12,942 nucleotides of DNA from Bacteroidota bacterium (GTDB lineage Bacteria > Bacteroidota > Bacteroidia > Chitinophagales > UBA2359). Shown here in pieces: positions 1-6,399 of this stretch (position 1 is the first letter of the stretch; every line of letters starts with the position of its first letter). The translations under genes were made by a program, and so were the position numbers. Below the pieces are notes generated by a model. That model saw only the letters and a list, made by a program, of their open reading frames with translations. It was not told the origin of the DNA and made no database searches. Where the stretch lies: the NCBI GenBank assembly GCA_020627525.1, contig JAHDGP010000082.1, positions 1 to 12,942 on the forward strand, in the 5' to 3' direction.

Positions 1-33
1 AAGCGGCTGCCCAAAGGGCAGCCGCTTTTTTTT
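1..33. terminator. Strong intrinsic terminator, probably bidirectional
   Basis: Positions 1-12 and 16-27 are perfectly complementary, a GC-rich 12-bp stem around an AAA loop. A run of T covers 26-33. As written, the T tail ends transcripts that arrive on the plus strand from left of the window. The stem also lies 23 bases past the stop of the minus-strand gene at 51-695. The window begins with AA, so an A run just outside it would make the hairpin work for that gene too, but this cannot be seen here. Confidence 0.9.
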
Positions 34-50
34 AGTCTTTAAAGATGCAA

Positions 51-695
51 TTATTTCTTTTCAGCATCCCAGCGTTTTTTGCCTTCCGCTTTCTTTCTTT
101 CCATTTTCATCTGATTCATTTTCGCTTTTTGTGCAGGCGTCAACATCGCTTCTAAGTTTTTTTGCATTGATTCTCTCAATTTTTTAACTTCCTCCATGTT
201 GCCAGATTTTTTTGCTGCTTGGATTCTTGTTTCATATCCATTGCTTACAACCTGCATTTTTGCATATTGTTCTTCTGTCAAATCAAGTTTTTCTTTCATC
301 CTCGAAAGTCTATCCATTCCAGTACGTTTGCTGGCAGAATGATTTCCATTTTTTCTAATTTTAGAAGGATTTTCAGCTCTTTTATCCTGTTGCATTTTTT
401 TAAACTTCAATTTTTGTTCAGGAGTTAAAGTTGATTCAACTTGTTGTCTATATGAGCTTCTTAGTGTTTTAATACGTTCGTAGTTTCCATTCAAACGTTC
501 TTTTTGAGCGTTAAACCTAGCAGTCAACTTTTGAATTTTGGCTGCTTGCTTTTTAGACAGGTCTAACTCTTCAATCATAACGGATACTTTATCCATTTTA
601 TCAATATTTTGATCTGCCTTAACTTGCGCACTGATGTCTGTAGCAAATAGCAAAGCTGATACGGATAACACTGAAAAGAATTTGATAAGTTTCAT
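51..695 (-). CDS. Periplasmic Spy/CpxP-like helical protein with duplicated LTPxQ unit
   Basis: A 214-aa exported, highly charged, almost wholly helical protein. The ATG at 695 is chosen because it opens a classic signal peptide (MKLIKFF, hydrophobic stretch to about residue 18, likely cleavage after ISA at residue 23). The longer in-frame reading from 782 would add 29 basic residues before the signal and is unlikely. The mature part contains two copies of one unit, at about residues 40-106 and 133-202. Each starts with a LDL(S/T)xxQ helix and ends with LTP(E/A)QKxK. LTxxQ motifs are the hallmark of the Spy/CpxP family of periplasmic chaperones and stress sensors, so a role in envelope protein folding is plausible. 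That role is inferred from motifs only. The C-terminus is rich in Lys. It follows anmK by 92 bp and is the last gene before the terminator at 1-33. Confidence 0.8.
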   Translation of the reverse strand: MKLIKFFSVLSVSALLFATDISAQVKADQNIDKMDKVSVMIEELDLSKKQAAKIQKLTARFNAQKERLNGNYERIKTLRSSYRQQVESTLTPEQKLKFKKMQQDKRAENPSKIRKNGNHSASKRTGMDRLSRMKEKLDLTEEQYAKMQVVSNGYETRIQAAKKSGNMEEVKKLRESMQKNLEAMLTPAQKAKMNQMKMERKKAEGKKRWDAEKK

Positions 696-787
696 TTTTC
701 TAATTTTAGTAATTTTTGTTTTGATGTAGTTTAGATTCCATAGTTTAAAATTGGATACTATTTTAGGTTTAATTTTTATCAAATGCT

Positions 788-1861
788 CTAGGCAGAACCA
801 GCATAAACAGCCCCAGAAATGTTGTTTCTTTTAGCTCCTGTTACTGATTTTAGTACATTTACCTCGTTTCTAATTCTCAAAACCCCAATAAAAGCCATAA
901 CCAAAGCCTCTTTGTATTTTATAACATTGGCATCAGGAATGGTTACTTTGATGGAAGAAGTTAACGCAATTCTCTCAATTAAATAATTGTTAAAGGCTCC
1001 TCCACCAGTAATGAGCATACGATCTTGCGGATTATTAGGAAATAGTTTGATATTGTTGTTTACCTGAAATGCGATGTGCTCACAAAAAGTACTCAGCTTA
1101 TCCTCAACAGGTATATCATATTTCTTTAAAATTTCTGGAATAGCAGATTTTACCCATTGGTTACTCAAAGATTTCGGAGGCTGTTTTTGAAAAAAAGACA
1201 ATTCATTTAACTCTGTCAACAAGGCGGCATTTGTTTCTCCAGAGCGAGCCAGTTTCCCATCGTGATCAAATGATAAGTTTTTCTGATTGGCTAGACTGTT
1301 TAGTATTTGGTTGGCACCACAAATATCATAAGCGTAAATGGTGTCATTGGCTTTTGCTGAAATATTTGCAATGCCACCGAGATTCAAGCAAAATTTGTAA
1401 TCTTTAAAGAGCATCATATCTCCAATTGGTACAATGGGTGCGCCTTGTCCACCAAGTGCCAAGTCCAAAGTTCTCAAATCTGAAACAGTAGTGACACCTG
1501 TAGTTGCAGCAATAGCAGCACCATCACCAATTTGACTGGTAAATCTTTTTGAAGGATCATGGAAAACAGTATGCCCGTGAGAAGCAATTATGTCTGTGAA
1601 AAACTGATGTTTATTTATAAAGCGTTTACAAATTTGTCCGAGATAATGCCCGAGGTAAACGTGGGTGCGGTGATAATTTTCTGCTGATTCATATTGTATT
1701 TTTTTAAGAATATTCAGCCAATAATTATTATAGGGAATACATTCGGATTGAATGATTTTATAGAGCCAGGTTCCTTCGTTCTCAATTAGGTGGCACATTG
1801 CAATATCCACACCATCCAGAGAACTCCCAGACATTATGCCAATAGCATTATAGTTTTTCAT
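788..1861 (-). CDS. anmK: Anhydro-N-acetylmuramic acid kinase
   Basis: A 357-aa cytoplasmic kinase of the ASKHA fold that phosphorylates and opens 1,6-anhydro-MurNAc to MurNAc-6-phosphate, so that cell-wall sugars can be recycled. Family motifs are in order: the N-terminal phosphate loop IGIMSGSSLDGVD (residues 7-19), SHGHT (94-98), SDLRTLDLALGGQGAPIVPIGD-type core (127-148), LGGIANIS (161-168), YDICGAN (178-184) and TGGGAFN (285-291). Asp179 in YDICGAN sits where the family has its DTGPGN catalytic Asp; the variant with ICxAN is the form I associate with Bacteroidota. Length is normal. The ATG at 1861 sits immediately before the kinase motif, as expected. It follows the CNNM gene by 99 bp with a possible promoter of its own at 1895-1902. 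Confidence 0.95.
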   Translation of the reverse strand: MKNYNAIGIMSGSSLDGVDIAMCHLIENEGTWLYKIIQSECIPYNNYWLNILKKIQYESAENYHRTHVYLGHYLGQICKRFINKHQFFTDIIASHGHTVFHDPSKRFTSQIGDGAAIAATTGVTTVSDLRTLDLALGGQGAPIVPIGDMMLFKDYKFCLNLGGIANISAKANDTIYAYDICGANQILNSLANQKNLSFDHDGKLARSGETNAALLTELNELSFFQKQPPKSLSNQWVKSAIPEILKKYDIPVEDKLSTFCEHIAFQVNNNIKLFPNNPQDRMLITGGGAFNNYLIERIALTSSIKVTIPDANVIKYKEALVMAFIGVLRIRNEVNVLKSVTGAKRNNISGAVYAGSA

Positions 1862-1894
1862 AAAAGATGAATCAGGTCAATGGAAATTCCACTA

Positions 1895-1902
1895 TAAAAT
1901 TA
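1895..1902 (-). promoter_or_regulatory. Possible -7 box of anmK
   Basis: Reads TAATTTTA on the minus strand, one base from the Bacteroidota TAnnTTTG consensus, and lies 34 bases before the anmK start. I see no TTTG-type -33 element at the proper distance, so this is weak in AT-rich DNA. Confidence 0.3.
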
Positions 1903-1960
1903 CAAAACAATTAGTGGTTTATTCTATTGTAGGATAAGATATGTTACAATGAAATTTTCT

Positions 1961-3217
1961 TTACTTAATAAACATTCTAACACTTTCGATTTTGGTTTGC
2001 GTAGCCTCTTCAATGGTAAAAATAAAATCACCAATTTCAATTATTTCTTCTGACTTAGGAATGTTTTCGTGATGCGCCGTGATAAACCCAGCAATTGTTT
2101 CGTAATCGCCTTCTGGGATTTCCAATTCAAATTCTTCATTGAGTAAATCAATTTCTAACCTTCCGGAAAGCAAGTATTCTGTTTCAGATATTTGTTCTTT
2201 TAGGAGACCTGAGTTTTCTTTGTCGTGTTCATCTTCAATTTCACCAAAAATTTCTTCTATAATATCCTCAACGGTAACAATTCCGGCCGTTCCGCCAAAT
2301 TCATCCACAATCAAAGCGACGCTCTTTCTTTTTTTTATAAACAACTGAAGAATATCACGTACAGGAGTTGCTTCTGGAAAGATGGGCAAGTTGTGAATGA
2401 CAGGTTTTTTTGCACCTTTCAGAATATCAAGGTGGTGGAGGTAGCCAAGTGGTTGATCCAGGGTTTCTTTGTAAATGATAAGTTTTGAGAACTTGGTATC
2501 AATTATTTTCTGTTTGATTTCTTCAATGCTTGCATCTTCATCCACTCCAATGACCTCGTTTCTTGGTACAATACATTCTCTCGCTTTAACTTCTGATAAA
2601 TTTAGTGCTTTTGAGAAAATATTGGTTGTATCTCCATCCTCATCGGAAACAGTATCTTGCAAACGATTTACATAATGTTCTATATCTACTCTGGTGAATC
2701 CTTTTTCTTGGAAAGCTTCTTGTTGTTCTTTTCCTAAAATGAATCTTGAAAACAAATTTATCAATCTAACAGGAAGGTAAAGTACAATATAAACCATCCA
2801 AAATGGAATGATGAAACTGGATAGTTTTTGTGCAGATTTATATCTAAAGAAATTTTTAGGAAAATATTCTCCAACAAACAAAATGACAATTGTAGAAACA
2901 AGGGTGATAATTAGCAGCATAGAAAAGCGACCACTTAGCCATTCGGGTAAAATCTTTACCAACCAGGGTTCCATCATCATATTAAACAAAAGACCAAAAA
3001 GTACAAGGGCGATATTGTTTCCCAATAATGTGGTACTTATAAAATGCGCTGATTTTTTGGTGAAATGTTGAAGCAATTGACTGGCTTTGCCCCCTTTCTT
3101 ACCTTCTAATTCAACATCTAATTTGCTGGAAGATATAAATGCAATTTCCATTCCTGAAAAAAAGGCTGAACACAAAAGTGTTACAACAAGCAAGGATATA
3201 ATCAGGAGTGTAGACAT
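1961..3217 (-). CDS. CNNM/CorC-family membrane protein (DUF21, CBS pair, CorC_HlyC)
   Basis: A 418-aa inner-membrane protein often labelled 'hemolysin family' or magnesium/cobalt efflux protein. The DUF21/CNNM transmembrane domain covers residues 1-165, with hydrophobic segments near 3-28, 58-83, 96-120 and 133-160. The motif SGMEIAFISS (21-30) and the GEYFPKN motif (116-122, the family's GExxPK) are both present. A CBS pair follows (about 210-330, with VDEFGGTAGIVTVEDIIEEIFGEI at 304-327), then the CorC_HlyC domain (about 335-418). CNNM proteins transport or sense Mg2+ and bind adenine nucleotides in the CBS pair; the ion specificity here is not shown by sequence. GldE of gliding Bacteroidota has the same layout, but its usual neighbour gldD is not here, so I do not use that name. 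It lies 79 bp after the prohibitin gene, separated by a striking inverted repeat. Confidence 0.9.
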   Translation of the reverse strand: MSTLLIISLLVVTLLCSAFFSGMEIAFISSSKLDVELEGKKGGKASQLLQHFTKKSAHFISTTLLGNNIALVLFGLLFNMMMEPWLVKILPEWLSGRFSMLLIITLVSTIVILFVGEYFPKNFFRYKSAQKLSSFIIPFWMVYIVLYLPVRLINLFSRFILGKEQQEAFQEKGFTRVDIEHYVNRLQDTVSDEDGDTTNIFSKALNLSEVKARECIVPRNEVIGVDEDASIEEIKQKIIDTKFSKLIIYKETLDQPLGYLHHLDILKGAKKPVIHNLPIFPEATPVRDILQLFIKKRKSVALIVDEFGGTAGIVTVEDIIEEIFGEIEDEHDKENSGLLKEQISETEYLLSGRLEIDLLNEEFELEIPEGDYETIAGFITAHHENIPKSEEIIEIGDFIFTIEEATQTKIESVRMFIK

Positions 3218-3227
3218 GTAAATTAAA

Positions 3228-3267
3228 TTGTAATGATTTGTTGTTTATTTTGAACAAATCATTACAA
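3228..3267. repeat. 15-bp perfect inverted repeat before the CNNM gene
   Basis: Positions 3228-3242 (TTGTAATGATTTGTT) and 3253-3267 are exact reverse complements around a 10-base AT-rich spacer. The left arm ends 10 bases before the CNNM start codon at 3217. The right arm overlaps a TACTTTTG -7 box. It could be an operator for a dimeric regulator, a hairpin in the leader, or a weak AT-rich terminator for the prohibitin transcript. There is no clean U tract, which argues against the terminator reading. Confidence 0.85.
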
Positions 3268-3272
3268 AAGTA
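3265..3272 (-). promoter_or_regulatory. Possible -7 box of the CNNM gene
   Basis: Reads TACTTTTG on the minus strand, a full match to TAnnTTTG, 48 bases before the start codon. Its last bases are shared with the 15-bp inverted repeat, so transcription would begin inside the repeat. No clear -33 element is visible. Confidence 0.4.
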
Positions 3273-3296
3273 AACAATATAGCGCTCGGATTAAAA

Positions 3297-4139
3297 TTAA
3301 TTTTCACCACCTAAAATGATGGGCATACTGCTTTCATCGGTACCGATAACCACAACTTTCGAGTTTGGAGATTTTGCCAATTCAAGCGTTGCTTCAATGC
3401 CTTTCAATTTCAGGTACTTATCTGTAATTCCCTCGTTAATGATGGTTTGGAACTCTTTAAGTGCTTTGGCTTCAATAATTTTTCTTTCGGCTTCACCTGT
3501 TGCCTCAATAATTTTTCTTTCAGCCTCTTGTTGCTCTCTTTGAACAGCTTGTTCCCTTTCCAGTTTTGCTTCAATTGCTTCTTTGTAAGCTTCTGGTAAT
3601 TTAATATCTCTGATGTCAACTCTTACAAGCTCCAAGTATCTATCATTCAGAAGAGGAGCTATTTGTTGCTCAATCAAAATACGTACTTCATCTTTTTTAG
3701 TAGAATAAACTTCTTCAGGAGCAAATTTACTGGCAACCTCTCTTGCTGCAGACCTGATAGAGTTTTTAACCACAATTTCTTTATAATTTGGTCCCAATTC
3801 ATTGTGGAGGTAACCAATTTTACTGTTGATTGGTCTAAATCTTACGGCGACATCCATAGAGATTCCGAGTCCCTCACCAAGAATAACATTCATTGCTTCT
3901 TCTTGAATTTGTTCTCTTACATCATATATAATCATTTCGTTCCAGGGAAGGACAAAATGAAAGCCTTGGCCATAAGTATTTTCTTTGTCAAGCCCGCCTC
4001 CAAATTTTTTAAATTGAACACCTTGTTCTCCGGAGTTGATGGTAACAAAAGTACTGTTACTGAATATTAATAATAACATTAAAATAATCACTCCTAAAAT
4101 TGCGAAGCGGATGAGCTTTGTTTGATTCATTGTTGACAT
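3297..4139 (-). CDS. Prohibitin-family SPFH/Band 7 membrane protein
   Basis: A 280-aa protein with a short N-terminal tail, one membrane anchor (about residues 10-26), an SPFH/Band 7 domain (about 28-190, with the conserved VNSGEQGVxxxxFGG-like entry and GFHFVLPW) and a charged helix (about 190-245). Prohibitins assemble into large membrane rings that hold membrane proteases and organise lipid domains; the partners here are unknown. I choose the ATG at 4139 (MSTMNQTKL). A longer frame exists to 4202, but it would place an untypical 21-residue stretch ahead of the anchor, and a good promoter lies inside it at 4146-4178. ATG 4130 (MNQTKL) is an equally reasonable start. The helix holds an exact EAERKIIEA duplicate 11 residues apart. 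It follows the 174-aa gene by 69 bp. Confidence 0.9.
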   Translation of the reverse strand: MSTMNQTKLIRFAILGVIILMLLLIFSNSTFVTINSGEQGVQFKKFGGGLDKENTYGQGFHFVLPWNEMIIYDVREQIQEEAMNVILGEGLGISMDVAVRFRPINSKIGYLHNELGPNYKEIVVKNSIRSAAREVASKFAPEEVYSTKKDEVRILIEQQIAPLLNDRYLELVRVDIRDIKLPEAYKEAIEAKLEREQAVQREQQEAERKIIEATGEAERKIIEAKALKEFQTIINEGITDKYLKLKGIEATLELAKSPNSKVVVIGTDESSMPIILGGEN

Positions 4140-4145
4140 TTCGTG

Positions 4146-4178
4146 TAAAAATACTGATTTGTTTGATTGTACTACAAA
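4146..4178 (-). promoter_or_regulatory. Promoter of the prohibitin gene
   Basis: On the minus strand TTTG (4178-4175) is followed after 21 bases by TATTTTTA (4153-4146). This fits the Bacteroidota -33/-7 pattern (TTTG then TAnnTTTG) with one mismatch in the last base. Transcription would start near 4140, almost at the ATG at 4139, giving a leader of 0-10 bases. It is the best two-element promoter match I found in the window. Confidence 0.5.
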
Positions 4179-4187
4179 AAATACAGT

Positions 4188-4198
4188 CGATAAGGTTT
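4188..4198 (-). repeat. 11-base motif AAACCTTATCG, copy 1
   Basis: An exact 11-base match to 4758-4768. It lies 49 bases before the prohibitin start, just upstream of that gene's promoter. A shared regulatory site is possible, but two copies are thin evidence. Confidence 0.4.
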
Positions 4199-4208
4199 CC
4201 AAGAAACA

Positions 4209-4733
4209 TTATTTTTTCTTTTTAAATTTAATTTTCCCCGATTTATAGGCTTTTCCTTTCTTCTTTTGCCTCTGCCTTTTTCTCCTGTCTCTATCAGAAA
4301 TGATGACATATTTCACTGAAAAACCTCCTTTTACTTGGGTAGATTTGGGGTGCCCCAAGTGAAATTCAGGTCGCATTGTTCCAGAAATGACCATTGGCAT
4401 TAAAGGAAATTTAAATTCAATTCCGACTATTGTTGTCAGTCCAGAGTAAGCACCATTGTCTTTAAGTGTGCCTACATGCGGACCTGCTCCCACATAAAAG
4501 TTGAGTCCTTTGGTGATAATAGGTCGATGAAATTCATAGATTCCATGTAGCGTAAAGTGGGATCTGCTAAATGTAAACAAACCTTCAATGGTACTTTTTT
4601 CGAAGATTCTTTGTTGGAGTGTTAAACCGATTTCGCCATCACCTCCCTGAATGCCCAAAGCTGTAATATATTTTTGTGCAGATAAGGAGGAGCAGCAGAA
4701 TATTAGTATTAATAAGGAAAATAAGTATTTCAT
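4209..4733 (-). CDS. Small exported outer-membrane-like protein with strongly basic C-terminal tail
   Basis: A 174-aa protein I cannot assign to a named family. It has a signal peptide (MKYLFSLLILIFCC, likely cleavage after SLSA at residue 19; no proper lipobox because Phe precedes the Cys pair). Residues about 20-145 show alternating polar and hydrophobic strands with many Gly and aromatic residues (for example LNFYVGAGPHVGT and GIEFKFPLMPMVISG), as in small outer-membrane beta barrels or their fragments. The last 28 residues (147-174) contain 17 Lys or Arg and end in KKKK, which is unusual because barrel proteins normally end in a strand with a terminal aromatic residue. The ATG at 4733 sits directly at the signal peptide. 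It is upstream of the prohibitin gene and may be cotranscribed with it. Confidence 0.75.
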   Translation of the reverse strand: MKYLFSLLILIFCCSSLSAQKYITALGIQGGDGEIGLTLQQRIFEKSTIEGLFTFSRSHFTLHGIYEFHRPIITKGLNFYVGAGPHVGTLKDNGAYSGLTTIVGIEFKFPLMPMVISGTMRPEFHLGHPKSTQVKGGFSVKYVIISDRDRRKRQRQKKKGKAYKSGKIKFKKKK

Positions 4734-4757
4734 AGTATTAAATAGATTCCCATAATA

Positions 4758-4768
4758 CGATAAGGTTT
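4758..4768 (-). repeat. 11-base motif AAACCTTATCG, copy 2
   Basis: Exact copy of 4188-4198, here 25 bases before the start of the 174-aa gene. In both places TATT follows the motif, at once here and four bases later in copy 1. Confidence 0.4.
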
Positions 4769-4841
4769 GAGATTAATTATGTTAAATCCATAAATTTTTG
4801 TGATTTCAATGAGAATCAGTCCAATGTGTCATTTTTTTTTG

Positions 4842-4849
4842 TAATTTTA
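4842..4849 (+). promoter_or_regulatory. Possible -7 box of a plus-strand small transcript
   Basis: Reads TAATTTTA after a run of nine T. It would start a transcript near 4855, just before the 34-codon ORF and the hairpin at 4912-4945. No -33 element is visible at the usual distance. Confidence 0.25.
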
Positions 4850-4865
4850 GAAAAAAATTACTGGG

Positions 4866-4970
4866 ATGATGAATTCATTCCGACAAAAAAATGCTTTGTT
4901 AAATGTGATAGGTCCTCGTAACTTTAATATAAAAGATGCGAGGACTTTTGCTTTTTATAAAATTGCATAA
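4866..4970 (+). other. Candidate small RNA or 34-codon ORF in the 289-bp gap
   Basis: The gap 4734-5022 is the only place in the leftward block with room for a plus-strand element. It contains an ATG-started frame of 34 codons ending at TAA 4970 (begins MMNSFRQKNALL, ends FAFYKIA), preceded by a -7-like box. Inside it lies a hairpin with arms at 4912-4920 and 4937-4945 (GTCCTCG paired with CGAGGAC plus two further pairs) followed by a T-rich tail at 4946-4956. This could be a transcript of about 100 nt ending in its own terminator, or a small peptide gene. A coding role and a terminator inside the frame conflict, so at most one reading is right. Confidence 0.3.
4912..4956 (+). terminator. Possible hairpin terminator of a small plus-strand transcript
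   Basis: Nine base pairs (4912-4920 with 4937-4945, one G-U) enclose a 16-base AT-rich loop. The tail TTTTGCTTTTT follows on the plus strand. On the minus strand no T run follows, so it is unlikely to serve the leftward genes. Confidence 0.35.
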
Positions 4971-5009
4971 AAAAAGAGGGCTTAATTTGTAAGCCCTCTT
5001 TTTTTATTT
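4969..5009. terminator. Strong bidirectional intrinsic terminator
   Basis: A perfect 14-bp stem (4971-4984 with 4990-5003) around a 5-base loop contains the core AGAGGGCTTA. Seven A at 4969-4975 give a U tract on the minus strand, and T runs beyond 4999 give one on the plus strand. It lies 20 bases past the stop of the 444-aa gene and ends that transcript. Confidence 0.9.
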
Positions 5010-5022
5010 TCAAATATTGATT

Positions 5023-6357
5023 TTAGTTTTTAACAATTTTCTCCACTATTTGAAGCTCATCATTATTGATGTATAAATAGTAAATACCATTTGGTAAGTC
5101 AGATAAGTCCAATTTATTAGGAACAGTCTGAAGAGAAAGAACATTTTTACCAGTAAGGTCAATAATGTCTAATTGTGCATTTGTGTTAATATCTCCCAAG
5201 TCTAAATAAATAGCCGATTGTGTAGGATTTGGAAATACATTTAATCTGTTTTGCTCCACATCAAAAAGTCCAGTATCACACTTATTTACTTCTACAGTAA
5301 TGCTGCTTTGTGCTTGGCAACTGCCATTTTCAGAAGTAACTGTTAAAGTATATTCGGTAGTTTCCAAAGGAGCAACCGAAATCAAATTGGTATTTGGATT
5401 AGAAATACCTTCTTTTGGAGACCATTCATACATAACATTCGAATTGTTAAATGCACTAAGTGTAACAGAAGAGCCTTCACAAACAGAACCACTAGCACTT
5501 GAATTTATTGAAGGATTATCAATATTTACTAAAGCAACTTCAATCGTTCTTTCTAATGCACATCCATTAGCATCAGAAACTAAAATTTGATGATTACCAG
5601 CAGAAAGGTTATCCATTTTTCCAGTTTCACTAACTTCACCATCACATTGATAAACATAAGGAGGCGTACCGCCTGTTATGGCAACATCAATTATTCCATT
5701 AGATTCATTTGAACAAGATGATTTGGTTTCATAAGTAAAGTCTAACGCTAATTCAGGCTCTGAAATAGTTCTTTCTTCAACAATTGAGCATCCATTAAAC
5801 TGCGTAATTGTAACAGAGTAGTCTCCTGCTGCAAGATTTTTTAAGTGCGGAATTGTATCTCCTGTTGACCATTGGTAAGAAAGCAAGCCTTGAAAATCTT
5901 GACTTGGTGTAATTTTTAATTCGCCATTTTGTTCTCCTTTACATTCAATATTTTGTTGAGTAATTTCTTCAACAAATTGAGGTGCTTCAGGAACAATAAC
6001 CTCTCCTTCTAAAATACAACCAGGATAAAGATCGTCGTCCGCGTGGTTTACAACAACAGTATATTTTCCAGGTGCTAAACCTGTAATGGTATGAAAATTG
6101 TATTCTTCTCCTTCTAATTTTTCACCATTTAAGCTCCATTCCCAAATACAACCACTAAACATGCAAGGGCACTTTGTACTCGCAGCTGTAGCTGTTCCAG
6201 AATTGTCACCAAAACAGTCGGGAGCACTTGAAGCAAAGGCTAAACTATACTCAGGATCATCACAAGGGGCTTGAGCATTTATATTTTGAATATTTAATGA
6301 TCCAGAAAGGAAAATCATTAAACAAAATGTTGCGTAATATGTAATATATTTTTTCAT
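5023..6357 (-). CDS. Secreted protein with SprB-like repeats and T9SS type A sorting domain
   Basis: A 444-aa exported protein. Signal peptide at residues 1-28 (cleavage after NINA). Three SprB-like repeats of about 75-85 residues follow (roughly 38-123, 127-202 and 203-277). Each has the CxGxxNG opening, a GxYxVxxxxxxGC strand and an xxExxIxEP-like exit; the third has the typical GGTPPYVYQ. Residues about 283-358 form an Ig/PKD-like domain (CEGSSVTLSA, YEWSP, TTEYTLTV). The C-terminus (365-444) is a T9SS sorting domain, with NVFPNPTQSAIYLDL, IIDLTGKNVL, LDLSDLPNGIYYLYI and a final KIVKN. Such tails are removed as the protein crosses the outer membrane by T9SS, leaving it at the surface or released. 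It lies 42 bp after the 813-aa gene and is likely cotranscribed. Binding or adhesion is a guess; no catalytic domain is visible. Confidence 0.9.
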   Translation of the reverse strand: MKKYITYYATFCLMIFLSGSLNIQNINAQAPCDDPEYSLAFASSAPDCFGDNSGTATAASTKCPCMFSGCIWEWSLNGEKLEGEEYNFHTITGLAPGKYTVVVNHADDDLYPGCILEGEVIVPEAPQFVEEITQQNIECKGEQNGELKITPSQDFQGLLSYQWSTGDTIPHLKNLAAGDYSVTITQFNGCSIVEERTISEPELALDFTYETKSSCSNESNGIIDVAITGGTPPYVYQCDGEVSETGKMDNLSAGNHQILVSDANGCALERTIEVALVNIDNPSINSSASGSVCEGSSVTLSAFNNSNVMYEWSPKEGISNPNTNLISVAPLETTEYTLTVTSENGSCQAQSSITVEVNKCDTGLFDVEQNRLNVFPNPTQSAIYLDLGDINTNAQLDIIDLTGKNVLSLQTVPNKLDLSDLPNGIYYLYINNDELQIVEKIVKN

Positions 6358-6399
6358 AAAATATTCTTTAGTATCAATTGACCTACTAATATAAGCTAT

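Noticed and set aside
696..782. N-terminal extension of the Spy-like protein back to 782
   Set aside because: The added 29 residues are basic and would sit before a normal signal peptide. The ATG at 695 gives a typical exported protein.
1961..3217. Naming the CNNM protein GldE
   Set aside because: The domain layout fits GldE, but so do many CorC-like paralogs, and no gld gene is beside it.
3663..4070. A 135-codon plus-strand frame opposite the prohibitin gene
   Set aside because: It is the antisense shadow of a clear SPFH protein. The translation is low in charged residues and rich in Phe and Ser, as antisense frames usually are.
4971..5003. Reading the 14-bp hairpin as a mobile-element terminal repeat
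   Set aside because: Its position just past a stop codon and the A/T runs on both sides fit a bidirectional terminator fully.
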